From Clostridiales bacterium (GTDB lineage: Bacteria; Bacillota; Clostridia; Christensenellales; Aristaeellaceae), in assembly GCA_015056205.1 (NCBI GenBank), contig SVGS01000017.1:1-64000 (forward strand): DNA of 64,000 nucleotides. The letters run 5' to 3'. The position numbers and the translations under genes are program-made. Under the pieces are notes generated by a model that had not been told where the DNA came from, made no database searches, and was given only the letters and a program-made list of their open reading frames with translations. Positions 26,411 to 35,579 of this stretch are shown one piece after another (position 1 is the stretch's first letter; each line of letters opens with the position of its first letter).

Positions 26411-27277
26411 ATGAAAAAATGGATCGCTGTTCTGCTGACCCTGGTGATGGTGCTGGGATGCGTGTCCGCCCTGGCGGATTCCTGGTACTGCCCCGAATGC
26501 GGACAGAAGAACGACAGCAACTTCTGCTCCAACTGCGGAACCAAGCGGCCGAACGGAAGCGGCAGCTCCGGCGGGAACATTTCCGCGCCTTCCACCACGG
26601 CCAACGATATGATGATGACCAAGGCTGTGATGAATTCCGACGGTTCCGTCAGCATGGCCTGGAGCGGCGGCAAATCCCCCTATAATGTGTATTATATGTG
26701 GTACGCCAACGCCAACCACAACAGCGGCGCGGACGTTCAGGTCTGGCGGGCGGGAAGCAGCCTGATCAGCCAGAGCTTTTCCACCCGGAACGATTTTGTG
26801 CCCGGGGAGCGGTACTGGATCGTGATTCAGGACGCAAACAAGCAGGAATGCTGGTATGATTTCAATCCCTCCCGCAAGGCGTTTACCGCGCTTTCCGGAA
26901 CGCATATGACCATGTCCCTCCGGAAGAAGGTCAACAACCGTTCCTCCACCGTCGGCAGCTTCTCCGCCAATGAGATCGAACGGCAGTATGTCAGCAGCCT
27001 GTACGGCGCGACGATCAAGATGACCCTGGGCCGGCTGAAGACGACCTTCTACTTCACCTCCCGCATGGCGCTGTTCCTGCCCAGCGGGGAACCCTATCTG
27101 TTCCATGTGGCGGATCAGGCGGTGAATTCCTCCGCGGTGTACTGGGAATCCTACGATTTTAAGGATGTTTGGGACTGGCTGGTCAGCAGCAAGGGCGGCA
27201 TCCCCACCGGGCAGTATGTCTTCCGGCTGTATGTGGACGACCGCGTATTCGGCGAGGAAGTCATCAATATCAACTGA
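26411..27277 (+). CDS. Exported zinc-ribbon protein of unknown function
   Basis: A 288-residue protein with a clear signal peptide (about 1-22, ending SALA-DS). Immediately after it is a zinc ribbon, CPECG (from Cys27) and CSNCG about 14 residues later. Then come a Gly/Ser linker and about 220 residues of mixed beta sequence rich in Tyr and Trp without a domain I recognise. Zinc ribbons are common in cytosolic proteins and odd on the outside. It sits 40 bases before a secreted clostripain-type protease and shares its strand, so the two are probably co-transcribed. A substrate, cofactor or surface partner of the protease is possible; nothing in the sequence decides it. Confidence 0.8.
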   Translation: MKKWIAVLLTLVMVLGCVSALADSWYCPECGQKNDSNFCSNCGTKRPNGSGSSGGNISAPSTTANDMMMTKAVMNSDGSVSMAWSGGKSPYNVYYMWYANANHNSGADVQVWRAGSSLISQSFSTRNDFVPGERYWIVIQDANKQECWYDFNPSRKAFTALSGTHMTMSLRKKVNNRSSTVGSFSANEIERQYVSSLYGATIKMTLGRLKTTFYFTSRMALFLPSGEPYLFHVADQAVNSSAVYWESYDFKDVWDWLVSSKGGIPTGQYVFRLYVDDRVFGEEVININ

Positions 27278-27317
27278 GCCCATGACACTGATCAGGACAG
27301 GACACGGGAAGAATAAG

Positions 27318-30300
27318 ATGAATCATTCCGTTCTGCGAAAAATGAAATCCGGTCTTTTGACTTTGGCGGCGCTGATCCTGCTTCTGCCGCTCTCCCGGGG
27401 ATCCGGAAGAGCGGAGAGCATGCGGCGCCGTCTGACACTGATGGTTTATATGTGCGGCAGCAACCTGGAATCCCAGTACGGCTCCGCCTCCGCGGACTAT
27501 CTGGAAATGACGGAAGCCGGCGTGGAGGCGGATGTTTCCGTCCTGGTGATGATGGGAGGCAGTTCCGACTGGAAGATCGCCGTGGACGCGGAGAAGACCG
27601 TGACCATGGAGATCGGCAGCCGGGGGGTGCGCCGGGTCCGGGAAGAGGAAAAGAAAAATATGGGATCCGGGGATACGCTCGCGGATCTGCTTCGGTACGG
27701 CCGGGAACGCTGTCCCGCAGATCAGTATGCCCTGATTCTGTGGGATCACGGCGGAGGACCGCTGGACGGCCTGTGCTGGGACGAGCAGTACAACGCGGAT
27801 CACCTGTCGCTGAAGGAGCTCACGGGCGCTCTGCGCGACGCGGGCTTCAGCGGGGAAGAAAACCGGCTGGCCTGGATCGGGTTCGACGCCTGTCTGATGA
27901 GCTCCGTCGAGGTGGGCGCAACCCTGGCGCCCTATGCGGGCTACATGGTTTCCTCGCAGGCGGAGGAGCCGGCTTCCGGGTGGAACTATGCCTTCCTGAA
28001 CGGGCTGCGCGGAGATGCGGACGCGGCGGAAACCGGGCGGCGGATCATCGAAACCTATTTTGAGGGACAGGAGGATTCTGCCCGGGAGCTGACCCTGGCC
28101 TGTGTTGATCTGTCCGCCATGGAGGAAGTGACGGGTCGGATGAACGATTTCTTTTCCGGCCTGTCGGGAGAGCTGAACGAGGAATCCTTTCCGGATATCT
28201 CCCGGATGCGGATTAACGCCGTCGGCTTTGGAAGAGCCGGGGATCAGCAGCCCGGAGAAAGCGGATATGATCTGGTGGATCTGGTCTCCCTGACGGAGAG
28301 CTACGCGACCCGGAATCCGGAGAAAGCGGAAGCGCTGATCCAGGCTGTGCGCCGGGCTGTGATCCATCACCGGTCCAATCCGGAAAGCAGCTGCGGGCTG
28401 TCCGTTTATCATCCCTGGCGCAACCGGGAAAAATACCGGAGCGCCTGGCGGGAACTGTATGCCGGGATGAACTTCTGCCCGGGATATACGCGCTACATCA
28501 GCGCCTACGGCCGGATCATGATCGGAGAGCAGCTGGTCCGGTGGACCGGACTGAACCGGGTGAGCGCGGAACCGGATCCGGCAGGCAGCCTGTCCTGGAT
28601 CACCGCGGAACTGACAGCGGAGCAGATGGCGGATCTGGCCGGCGCGCATCTGGTGATTCTGGCGAGAAACCTGTATGATACGGCGGATGAATCCTATGTT
28701 CAGATCTATCGCTCCAACGAGGTCCGGACAGAGGGAAACCGCCTTCTGGCTTCCTATGACGGACGGCATATCCGCGCCGTGAATGCCTCGGGCTATGTGG
28801 AGCTGACGGGGGCGCTGGCCTATCAGATGACGGAGAACGGGATCTTTCAGATCCGCCTGTATCCCTTTGACGAAGAAGGCAGGCGGGCGGAACAGCCGGT
28901 GATCGCGGAATATATTCAGGACGCGGGGAACCGCTTTTCCCTGCGGGATTATCTGGTCTATGACGAGATGACCGGCGCCTGGTCCTCCCGGGCGGAGGTG
29001 GATCTGTCCCGGTACGCCGGCGTAACTTTCTATAATGAATACCGGAATCCCACCGTTAACGGGCAGGAGGAGACGCTCGCGTTTGAACAGTGGCGGCCGG
29101 ATGAACATGAGGACACGCAGAAAAAGGCGCGGTACGATGTGGACCGGACCGATTTCATGATGGCCTTCGGAAAGGATCTGATGCGGGCGGAGGCGCTGTA
29201 CGCCGGCTTTGAAATCACGGATACACAGGGAAACCGGGTGATGACGGCCCTGACGCCTCTGGAAGAAGGCGGGGCGGCGGAGTATCCGGTTTCCGTATCG
29301 GAGGACGGCCTGCCGACCCTGGAAAACGGCCGGACGCTGCGGCCGGACTGCTCGCTGTATCTGCTGAAATCGGCCAACCCGGACAGCGCCCGGATCATTC
29401 TGAATGTTTCTCTGCGCAATGAAACGGATCAGGATCTTTCCTTCCTGCTGACAGACGTCAGCCTGAACGGGGCGGAAACGGAGCTGAGCGCCCTGAACGC
29501 CCAGGGAAGGGGAGCGGCTGATCAGTACGGACGGAAATCGCTGGCTCCCGGTGAAACGGGAGCGGCCAGCCTGGTGATCCGCCTGCGGGATATCATCGGC
29601 CTCGTTCCGGATGTTTCGCTGGGGAAAGTGAACTTTTCGCTGTTTCTGGGCGCGGTGGAGGACGGAACGAACCGGCTGTACCAGGTTCTCCCGTTTGAAC
29701 TGCGGACCGATATTCCGCTGACCGCCTTCTATCCCGAAACCGATCTGCTTCCGCCGGCTTTTCTGATCGAAGCCGGCCGGGAAATCGGCTCGCTGAGCGC
29801 GGAAACCGAAAAGACGCTGTTTTCCCGCGGAGAGTGCCGCGTCAGCCTGCGGGGCTGCTATATCGTGGACCGGAACGTGATCCTGCTTCTGCACTATGAG
29901 AACGGGGACGGCATTTCCCGCCATGTTTTTCTCGGACACGCGAAAATGGATGGACGGGAGGCGGCGATCGGGCAGACCCGGGATCCGGGAGCGGAGAGCC
30001 GGAACCGGAGAATCAGCGTCTACGCGCCGGATCAGCCGGCCTGGAAGCTTCCGGAGGGCGTCTACCGGATCCTGAAGGCCGGCGAAACCGCCGATGAATA
30101 TGTGGCGCTGAAACCGGCGGACGGCGCGCAGACAGAGGTGCGAACGCTGTCCTTTCAGGCGCTCTGGTATGATGTGGATCATCCGACGGACGCGGTATGC
30201 TTCAGCGAGGCCGTGATCTCCACGGAGGAAGCGGCTCCGCTGGCGGACGGACAGCTGGCTGTTGCTCCGGCGGAGGATTATACGGTGACAGAAGGAAAGG

Positions 30301-31106
30301 CGCTGCCGGCTGAGGCGGGAAGCCCGGTGTTTACGGATCAGCCGTGGACGGTTTTCGGCGGCCGGCGAACGACGATCCGGATCGCGGGAGACGCGGAGGA
30401 TCCTCTTCTGGCCGGTTATTACGCGCTGTTCCGCCGGTATGCTTCCGACGCGGAGCTGGCGTCCGTGAATATCATGAACGCGACGGATGAACAGACCGGA
30501 GAACCGGTTCTTTCCTTCCGGAATCATTCCGAATGGCTGGCTTACGAAGCGCTGGGCCAGCTGGCGCCCGATCAGGACGGCGGCCTGTCCGCTGTATTCC
30601 CCGGCCGGTTGCCGACGGTCCGGGGGACCGGAGGATCCGTCCGGCTGGCGCCCACCTTCCTCTATTTCAATGAGGAGGGGCAGGTTCTCTGGGAACAGAT
30701 CGGAAGCCACCTGGGTTTCCATTCGCTGACGTTCCCCGGGGCCGTGCTGGAAACCGCGCTGGGATATCTGTCCTTCCGCCTGGATCCGGAAAGCGGGCGG
30801 GCGGCACTGGCGGATTTCAAACAGATCGACGGTGCCTGGCCCTCCCTGGCGGAAATGGCTACGCAGCCGGTGTTTATGATCTCCGCGGACGCGGGGGAGC
30901 AGGAGCTGCTGCAGTTCCTGAACGGCGATCTGTTCGACACACCCCGGCGGCTTCGGCAGTATCTGCTGAAGGGCGGTGAAAAACTGTCTTTTGACCTGGA
31001 ACCGGTAACGGATCCGGAAAAATATGAAGTGGTATTTCTGTGCGTGACGGAAGGAAACAGACTGTTCTGTACCCGGCCGGTTCCGCTGACTGATTTTATG
31101 GAATGA
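27318..31106 (+). CDS. Secreted clostripain-family (C11) cysteine protease, long form 1
   Basis: A 1,262-residue exported protein. A signal peptide (about 1-33) precedes a C11 caspase-fold domain (38 to about 450): LTLMVYMCGSNLES, the catalytic His144 in LILWDHGGG, and the catalytic Cys192 in GFDACLMSS with the acidic residue two before the Cys (Asp190) that is linked to Arg/Lys P1 preference in the family. The remaining 800 residues are beta-rich, Ig-like modules (for example LNVSLRNETDQDLSFLLTDVSLNG near 700). No cell-wall anchor is seen. It is convergent with the second long protease, only 6 bases apart. The ATG at 27318 is chosen for its position before the signal peptide; the ribosome binding site (GGGAAGAA) is moderate. 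Confidence 0.9.
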   Translation: MNHSVLRKMKSGLLTLAALILLLPLSRGSGRAESMRRRLTLMVYMCGSNLESQYGSASADYLEMTEAGVEADVSVLVMMGGSSDWKIAVDAEKTVTMEIGSRGVRRVREEEKKNMGSGDTLADLLRYGRERCPADQYALILWDHGGGPLDGLCWDEQYNADHLSLKELTGALRDAGFSGEENRLAWIGFDACLMSSVEVGATLAPYAGYMVSSQAEEPASGWNYAFLNGLRGDADAAETGRRIIETYFEGQEDSARELTLACVDLSAMEEVTGRMNDFFSGLSGELNEESFPDISRMRINAVGFGRAGDQQPGESGYDLVDLVSLTESYATRNPEKAEALIQAVRRAVIHHRSNPESSCGLSVYHPWRNREKYRSAWRELYAGMNFCPGYTRYISAYGRIMIGEQLVRWTGLNRVSAEPDPAGSLSWITAELTAEQMADLAGAHLVILARNLYDTADESYVQIYRSNEVRTEGNRLLASYDGRHIRAVNASGYVELTGALAYQMTENGIFQIRLYPFDEEGRRAEQPVIAEYIQDAGNRFSLRDYLVYDEMTGAWSSRAEVDLSRYAGVTFYNEYRNPTVNGQEETLAFEQWRPDEHEDTQKKARYDVDRTDFMMAFGKDLMRAEALYAGFEITDTQGNRVMTALTPLEEGGAAEYPVSVSEDGLPTLENGRTLRPDCSLYLLKSANPDSARIILNVSLRNETDQDLSFLLTDVSLNGAETELSALNAQGRGAADQYGRKSLAPGETGAASLVIRLRDIIGLVPDVSLGKVNFSLFLGAVEDGTNRLYQVLPFELRTDIPLTAFYPETDLLPPAFLIEAGREIGSLSAETEKTLFSRGECRVSLRGCYIVDRNVILLLHYENGDGISRHVFLGHAKMDGREAAIGQTRDPGAESRNRRISVYAPDQPAWKLPEGVYRILKAGETADEYVALKPADGAQTEVRTLSFQALWYDVDHPTDAVCFSEAVISTEEAAPLADGQLAVAPAEDYTVTEGKALPAEAGSPVFTDQPWTVFGGRRTTIRIAGDAEDPLLAGYYALFRRYASDAELASVNIMNATDEQTGEPVLSFRNHSEWLAYEALGQLAPDQDGGLSAVFPGRLPTVRGTGGSVRLAPTFLYFNEEGQVLWEQIGSHLGFHSLTFPGAVLETALGYLSFRLDPESGRAALADFKQIDGAWPSLAEMATQPVFMISADAGEQELLQFLNGDLFDTPRRLRQYLLKGGEKLSFDLEPVTDPEKYEVVFLCVTEGNRLFCTRPVPLTDFME

Positions 31107-31112
31107 CCGCCG

Positions 31113-34100
31113 TCAGCCGGCGGGAGGGAGCGGCAGAAAATCCCGGAGGGGGCGGGAAACGGCCCAGGCGCTGCCGTCCGTTCCGGTGAGGCTGAAAACA
31201 ACCCGGAGATCCTCCCAGTCCGAGGCCGGGCGCAGCACGATTCCCGGGCCGGCTTCCGGCAGAGACACCGCCACGTCCTCCAGATCCAGATACTCCCACT
31301 GCGCATAGGGAGCCGGGCGGCCCTGCGGGAGCCCCGGCAGACGATAGATCTCCAGAAAGCTTTCCAGCGAAGTCAGACGCATCTGCTCCGGAGCCCGGCC
31401 GGAGCCGTCCGGCTCCCAGGCCCGGGTTACGGCCGAGGCGGTCCGGCCGGACAGCGCGACCCGCAGATGGTCCACGAAAAGAGAACCTTCGGAATCATTC
31501 AGGAAAATCCAGAAGGGCATATAATCACTGCCGGCTTCATCGGACCGGAGGGACTGATAAAAGGGAATTTCACTGCCGGCGGCGCAGGCGAGCAGTCCGC
31601 TGAAATCAGCGGTCAGACAGCTGCCCTCCAGGCGCGGTGTACCCGGCCCGGCAATGAGGAGGCAGGCGTCCGGTTCCTCCGGGGTGCCGCGCGGAAGCAC
31701 CAGGAAGACATCGGCCCGGGAGACAGACTGAAGCTCTTCCGCCGAAAGGACGGTCCATACCTGGCAGGCATATTGCTCCGGGCGCTCCGGAACAGCCGGA
31801 TTTCCGCCCAGCAGCAGGCTCAGATCCAGTTCCGGCAGCAGCCCGGCAGGATGAATCTCCCATGCGGAGGCGGGTAGAAGGTCTCCGGAGACCGGTCCTT
31901 CCTGCCGGAGCAGCCGGACAGGCTCCGTATACGCCCAGTTCAGATCCGTTTCAGAGCGGGCGGAACCGGGATCCGGCGCGATTTCTCCCCGCAGGGTGAC
32001 GCCGGAGAGCTCCGCGGGGGAAAGCGGGTTTTCCGGGATCAGATCGATGAGGATCCGGTGGGCTCCCTCTTCCGGGGTGACCGTGATCCAGCCGCTCAGC
32101 GGCAGGCGCGGATGCAGCGCCGTTTCGGAATAGTAATGGCAGGCCGCCGGCTCTCCGTTCAGCCGGATGCCGGACAGGCGGAAAGCCAGCGTTTCGCCGG
32201 AATCGTTCCGGATGTCCGCCATCAGCCGGACCGCGCCCGATTCCACGGCCCGGACAGACCGCAGATTCAGGGAGAGCGGTCCGTCCCGCAGCAGGGGAAC
32301 GGCGGGAGCCGCGTCCGCCGGGGAGGATGCGGGAGAAGCGGTCAGCGGCAGCGGGGAAGCCGGAGAAAAATCGAACAGACGAAGATTTCCATCGATCAGG
32401 ACGGGCAGCGTCAGGCGGCGCAGGGAATCGATTTCCCAATAGGCGAAACCGTCCCCGGAGGAAAAGGGGTTGTTCACCCGGCCGAGGGAACTGCCTACCG
32501 GATCCAGCTGCATGATCCGGCTCAGGGAAAAGGGAACATACAGATCATACCCGGCGGACAGCCGGAGCGTGCTTTCGGCCGCGTGAAGGACGTCCCGCAG
32601 GTAACAGCCGTTCACCAGCGCGTCCCCCAGCGGATCCTCCTCATCCAGATAAAAGCGGATGGCGCGGTCATCCCGGCTGCGGGAGATAAAATGGAAGATT
32701 CCCTGCAGGGAACCGTCCTTTGCCTCGGACAGATCCAGCAGACGGACGGTCAGATCCTCCGATTCGCTGACAGCCCATACCTTTTCGGAACCGGGCTCCG
32801 GCAGCCCGAGGGCGCTCAGATCCAGACCGCATTCCAGCGACACCGGCTCCGAAGCGGCGAAGAGCTCATAGGCCGGCTGGGAACCGATCCCCGCAGACAC
32901 GGTCCAGAGCGCGGCGGAGAGACGGATTCTGTTCAGGACGGAGGACAGGTAGGGAATGGATTCCGCGGGAACATGGAAGGAATCCCGCATCACGCTGTGC
33001 GGTTCAATCACATCCAGCAAAAAGGCGGAATCATCGATCCCGGTCTGATTCAGGGTCAGCTGAACCGGAGCGAAACGAAGGGCGTAATCCGTATTGTTCT
33101 CGATCCGGAAGCGCAGGTACAGACCGCTGCCGCTGTCCGCTTTCACCACGTCGACGCTTTCCAGCGTGATCGCGGCGCGGTCATCGCGGTACAGCTCCCG
33201 GTCATAGGACCGGGTGTCCGCCAGCGCCGGATAATGCAGGGGAATCAGTTCGGTGGCGATTTCCACGCCCTGCGTATCGGTGACGATGAACTGGGCGTAG
33301 AGCCGCTGCGGGGAATAATGCCCTTTCAGAAACTGAAGGGACCAGGGACGGGCGTTATTGACCTCGCCGAAGAACAGATAATCCCGGTCATCCGCCGTCT
33401 GCTCGTGATAGCCCCGGTTCCATTCCGGGTACGGCAGCACGCGGCCTTCAGGATCGATGACCGAGGCGTTCTGCAGGGGAATGCTGCCGGAAGGCCACTG
33501 GGAATAGGGAAGGGGCCGGCCGGTATCCCGGTCGCGGGTCAGATAGTAGGCGTACTGGCTGGCGCTGAAACAGATATAGGGATATTCGGACGCGGCGATC
33601 GAGATATACTGTTTACCGGTGGTCAGCTCGCCGGGATCCTCCGGCTGCATGATGACATCCCGAACCTCCAGCGTGCCGGTTTCCCGGTCCGCCGAGCAGA
33701 TCAGGCTGACGTTCTGAACGCCGAAGGATTCACGATCCAGCTCTCCCCGGTCCGCCTGAACCGTACGGCGGTAGTAACTGGTTTTTTCCAGGGAGGCAAT
33801 CACCTGGAGCAGCCCGTCCTGGAGGGAGGTAAACGGATAGATATCGCTGACGACCGCCCCGTTTTCGTCCAGCACATACAGCCCGCTGAAATCATACCGG
33901 GCCCGGAGCACACCTTCCTCCGGCCGCAGATCCGCGATCTCAAACACTTTGAAATAGGCGTTGTCATACCCCTGATCCCGGAGGATGACCACCCGGGCGT
34001 CCGCGAAGTGCGCCTCCTGATCCCGGGTCAGATCCAGCTCAAGGGTCTGCGATCCGTCCTCCGCGGCGGGCAGCGCCCGGCCGGCCAGCCCGGTCCAGTC

Positions 34101-35291
34101 CGCCAGCTGATCGCCCAGCCAGAAGGAGGCATAGCGGCTGATCCAGGACGAATAGGCTCCGGAAAAGTTCAGCTCGCGGCCGGCGGCGAGCCAGGAATTG
34201 CCGTACGCCGTTTTATTGTAATAAGGAGAATAGATGGACAGGCCGTGGGCGTCGGCCTGGCGGCTGCTGTTACAGATGACCGCGGAGTCCAGCGCCGCCT
34301 GCAGGGCGGCGGCCTGCTCCGGAACCAGCGGAGCATACTGGGAGCAGAGGTGGCCCAGATCCGCCAGATCGTAATCGCTCAGGGTGGTGGTCCGCCCGAA
34401 ACAGCGGGTATCCCGGCGTAGATTGGACAGGGTGGAAAAGGTATCGGCGTTCAGCTGATCCCGGAGAGCCGTAAAAAAACCGGACAGGGTAACCATCACG
34501 GTTCCCATGCGGGACAGATTGACACAGGAGAGGGTCAGCATCGGATTATCCGGCGCGGCGGCCATATAGGCGTCCACAATTTTCGGGCCCAGCTCTTCCG
34601 GAGCGGAGGCGGCGGCCCCGGCGAGGAAGCTGTAATTCCATCCGGTGAAGGGTTCCGTTTCCTGACTGGCGATCATATAGCGGGCATATCCGGAGCAGAC
34701 GCCGGCGGCTTCCACGGAGGCCATGAGGCAGGCGTCAAAACCGATCCAGCTCAGAGGGTGTTCCGGGCTGAAAGGACCCGCGGCGAGCGCCCGGTCCAGT
34801 TCCGGAAGGGAAAGCCGGTCCCGGTTATACTTTTCATCGTAGCAGACGCCCTCCATCGGTCCGCCGCCGTGATTCCAGAAGATCAGGGCGTAGTCCTTTG
34901 CGGGAAAAGCGGAAACCGCATAGTTCAGAAAGGAAGTCAGGGTGTCCGGCTGCCCCATGCTGGCCTGCGGAAGACGCTGAACAACCCGCATTCCCCGGAC
35001 GCCGAGCTGAAGGACGGACAGCTCCTCCGGATTCAGACCGAGATGCCACCGCTCCGCGCCGCCGGCCAGGATCACCACGTTCATCCGGCCGAAATCGCAG
35101 CCCGCGTCCAGCATTTCCCGGATATCCGCGCTGGCCGCTCCGTTCTGGGTTTCCAGATCGCTGCCGGCCATATAGATCATGAGCGTCAGATCCTTTTCCG
35201 CCGCCGCGGCAGGGCGCGGAAACGAAAGCCCGCAAAGCAGCACAAGCATGCAGAGCAGCAGAACGGCAGGACGCGGAAATCCGTTTTTCAC
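31113..35291 (-). CDS. Secreted clostripain-family (C11) cysteine protease, long form 2
   Basis: A 1,392-residue exported paralogue of the preceding protease. The signal peptide covers about 1-31 (ends PAAAA-EK). The C11 domain has LTLMIYMAGSDLETQNG, catalytic His141 in IFWNHGGG and Cys188 in GFDACLMAS with Asp186 two before it. About 900 residues of beta-rich modules follow, with no anchor. The start is GTG at 35291, preceded by a long G-rich AG box (GGGGGGGAG). It is transcribed toward long form 1 and away from larC. The two long proteases share domain order and the SQ-x-EP-x3-GWNY segment after the Cys, which sets them apart from the short forms. Confidence 0.9.
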   Translation of the reverse strand: MKNGFPRPAVLLLCMLVLLCGLSFPRPAAAAEKDLTLMIYMAGSDLETQNGAASADIREMLDAGCDFGRMNVVILAGGAERWHLGLNPEELSVLQLGVRGMRVVQRLPQASMGQPDTLTSFLNYAVSAFPAKDYALIFWNHGGGPMEGVCYDEKYNRDRLSLPELDRALAAGPFSPEHPLSWIGFDACLMASVEAAGVCSGYARYMIASQETEPFTGWNYSFLAGAAASAPEELGPKIVDAYMAAAPDNPMLTLSCVNLSRMGTVMVTLSGFFTALRDQLNADTFSTLSNLRRDTRCFGRTTTLSDYDLADLGHLCSQYAPLVPEQAAALQAALDSAVICNSSRQADAHGLSIYSPYYNKTAYGNSWLAAGRELNFSGAYSSWISRYASFWLGDQLADWTGLAGRALPAAEDGSQTLELDLTRDQEAHFADARVVILRDQGYDNAYFKVFEIADLRPEEGVLRARYDFSGLYVLDENGAVVSDIYPFTSLQDGLLQVIASLEKTSYYRRTVQADRGELDRESFGVQNVSLICSADRETGTLEVRDVIMQPEDPGELTTGKQYISIAASEYPYICFSASQYAYYLTRDRDTGRPLPYSQWPSGSIPLQNASVIDPEGRVLPYPEWNRGYHEQTADDRDYLFFGEVNNARPWSLQFLKGHYSPQRLYAQFIVTDTQGVEIATELIPLHYPALADTRSYDRELYRDDRAAITLESVDVVKADSGSGLYLRFRIENNTDYALRFAPVQLTLNQTGIDDSAFLLDVIEPHSVMRDSFHVPAESIPYLSSVLNRIRLSAALWTVSAGIGSQPAYELFAASEPVSLECGLDLSALGLPEPGSEKVWAVSESEDLTVRLLDLSEAKDGSLQGIFHFISRSRDDRAIRFYLDEEDPLGDALVNGCYLRDVLHAAESTLRLSAGYDLYVPFSLSRIMQLDPVGSSLGRVNNPFSSGDGFAYWEIDSLRRLTLPVLIDGNLRLFDFSPASPLPLTASPASSPADAAPAVPLLRDGPLSLNLRSVRAVESGAVRLMADIRNDSGETLAFRLSGIRLNGEPAACHYYSETALHPRLPLSGWITVTPEEGAHRILIDLIPENPLSPAELSGVTLRGEIAPDPGSARSETDLNWAYTEPVRLLRQEGPVSGDLLPASAWEIHPAGLLPELDLSLLLGGNPAVPERPEQYACQVWTVLSAEELQSVSRADVFLVLPRGTPEEPDACLLIAGPGTPRLEGSCLTADFSGLLACAAGSEIPFYQSLRSDEAGSDYMPFWIFLNDSEGSLFVDHLRVALSGRTASAVTRAWEPDGSGRAPEQMRLTSLESFLEIYRLPGLPQGRPAPYAQWEYLDLEDVAVSLPEAGPGIVLRPASDWEDLRVVFSLTGTDGSAWAVSRPLRDFLPLPPAG

Positions 35292-35336
35292 AATACTCCC
35301 CCCCGGGCTTTCATCTTTTTCAGACCGCCTGCTTTA

Positions 35337-35365
35337 TGTTTATCCTCAATACCGTCAATTGTCAA
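35337..35365 (-). promoter_or_regulatory. Probable promoter of the long C11 protease 2
   Basis: Minus strand TTGACA (35360-35365), 17 bp, TAAACA (35337-35342). The -35 is perfect and the -10 weak. The AT-rich patch at 35333-35365 stands out from its surroundings. Confidence 0.5.
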
Positions 35366-35464
35366 TACCTCATCCGGGGGACAGCCCGGTCTCCGGGGCC
35401 GGGCTGCGGTTCACGGCGGCTGTCAAAAACGGAAAAGCAGGGAGGAAGGCGGCGGAAGTTCAGC

Positions 35465-35493
35465 TTGACAAATCTCTGTTCAGAGAACAGAAT
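35465..35493 (+). promoter_or_regulatory. Probable promoter of larC
   Basis: TTGACA (35465-35470), 17 bp, CAGAAT (35488-35493). An alternative TATAAA at 35500 is 29 bp from the -35 and does not fit. Confidence 0.5.
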
Positions 35494-35579
35494 GAATTGT
35501 ATAAAACGATCTCTCTTAGCCATGAAACCCGGAAGCGTTTTTCCGGAAGAAATCTGAAAGACCCGAAAGGAGAAAGACG

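Noticed and set aside
35465-35505. TTGACA with TATAAA as larC promoter
   Set aside because: The spacer would be 29 bp; CAGAAT at 17 bp fits better.
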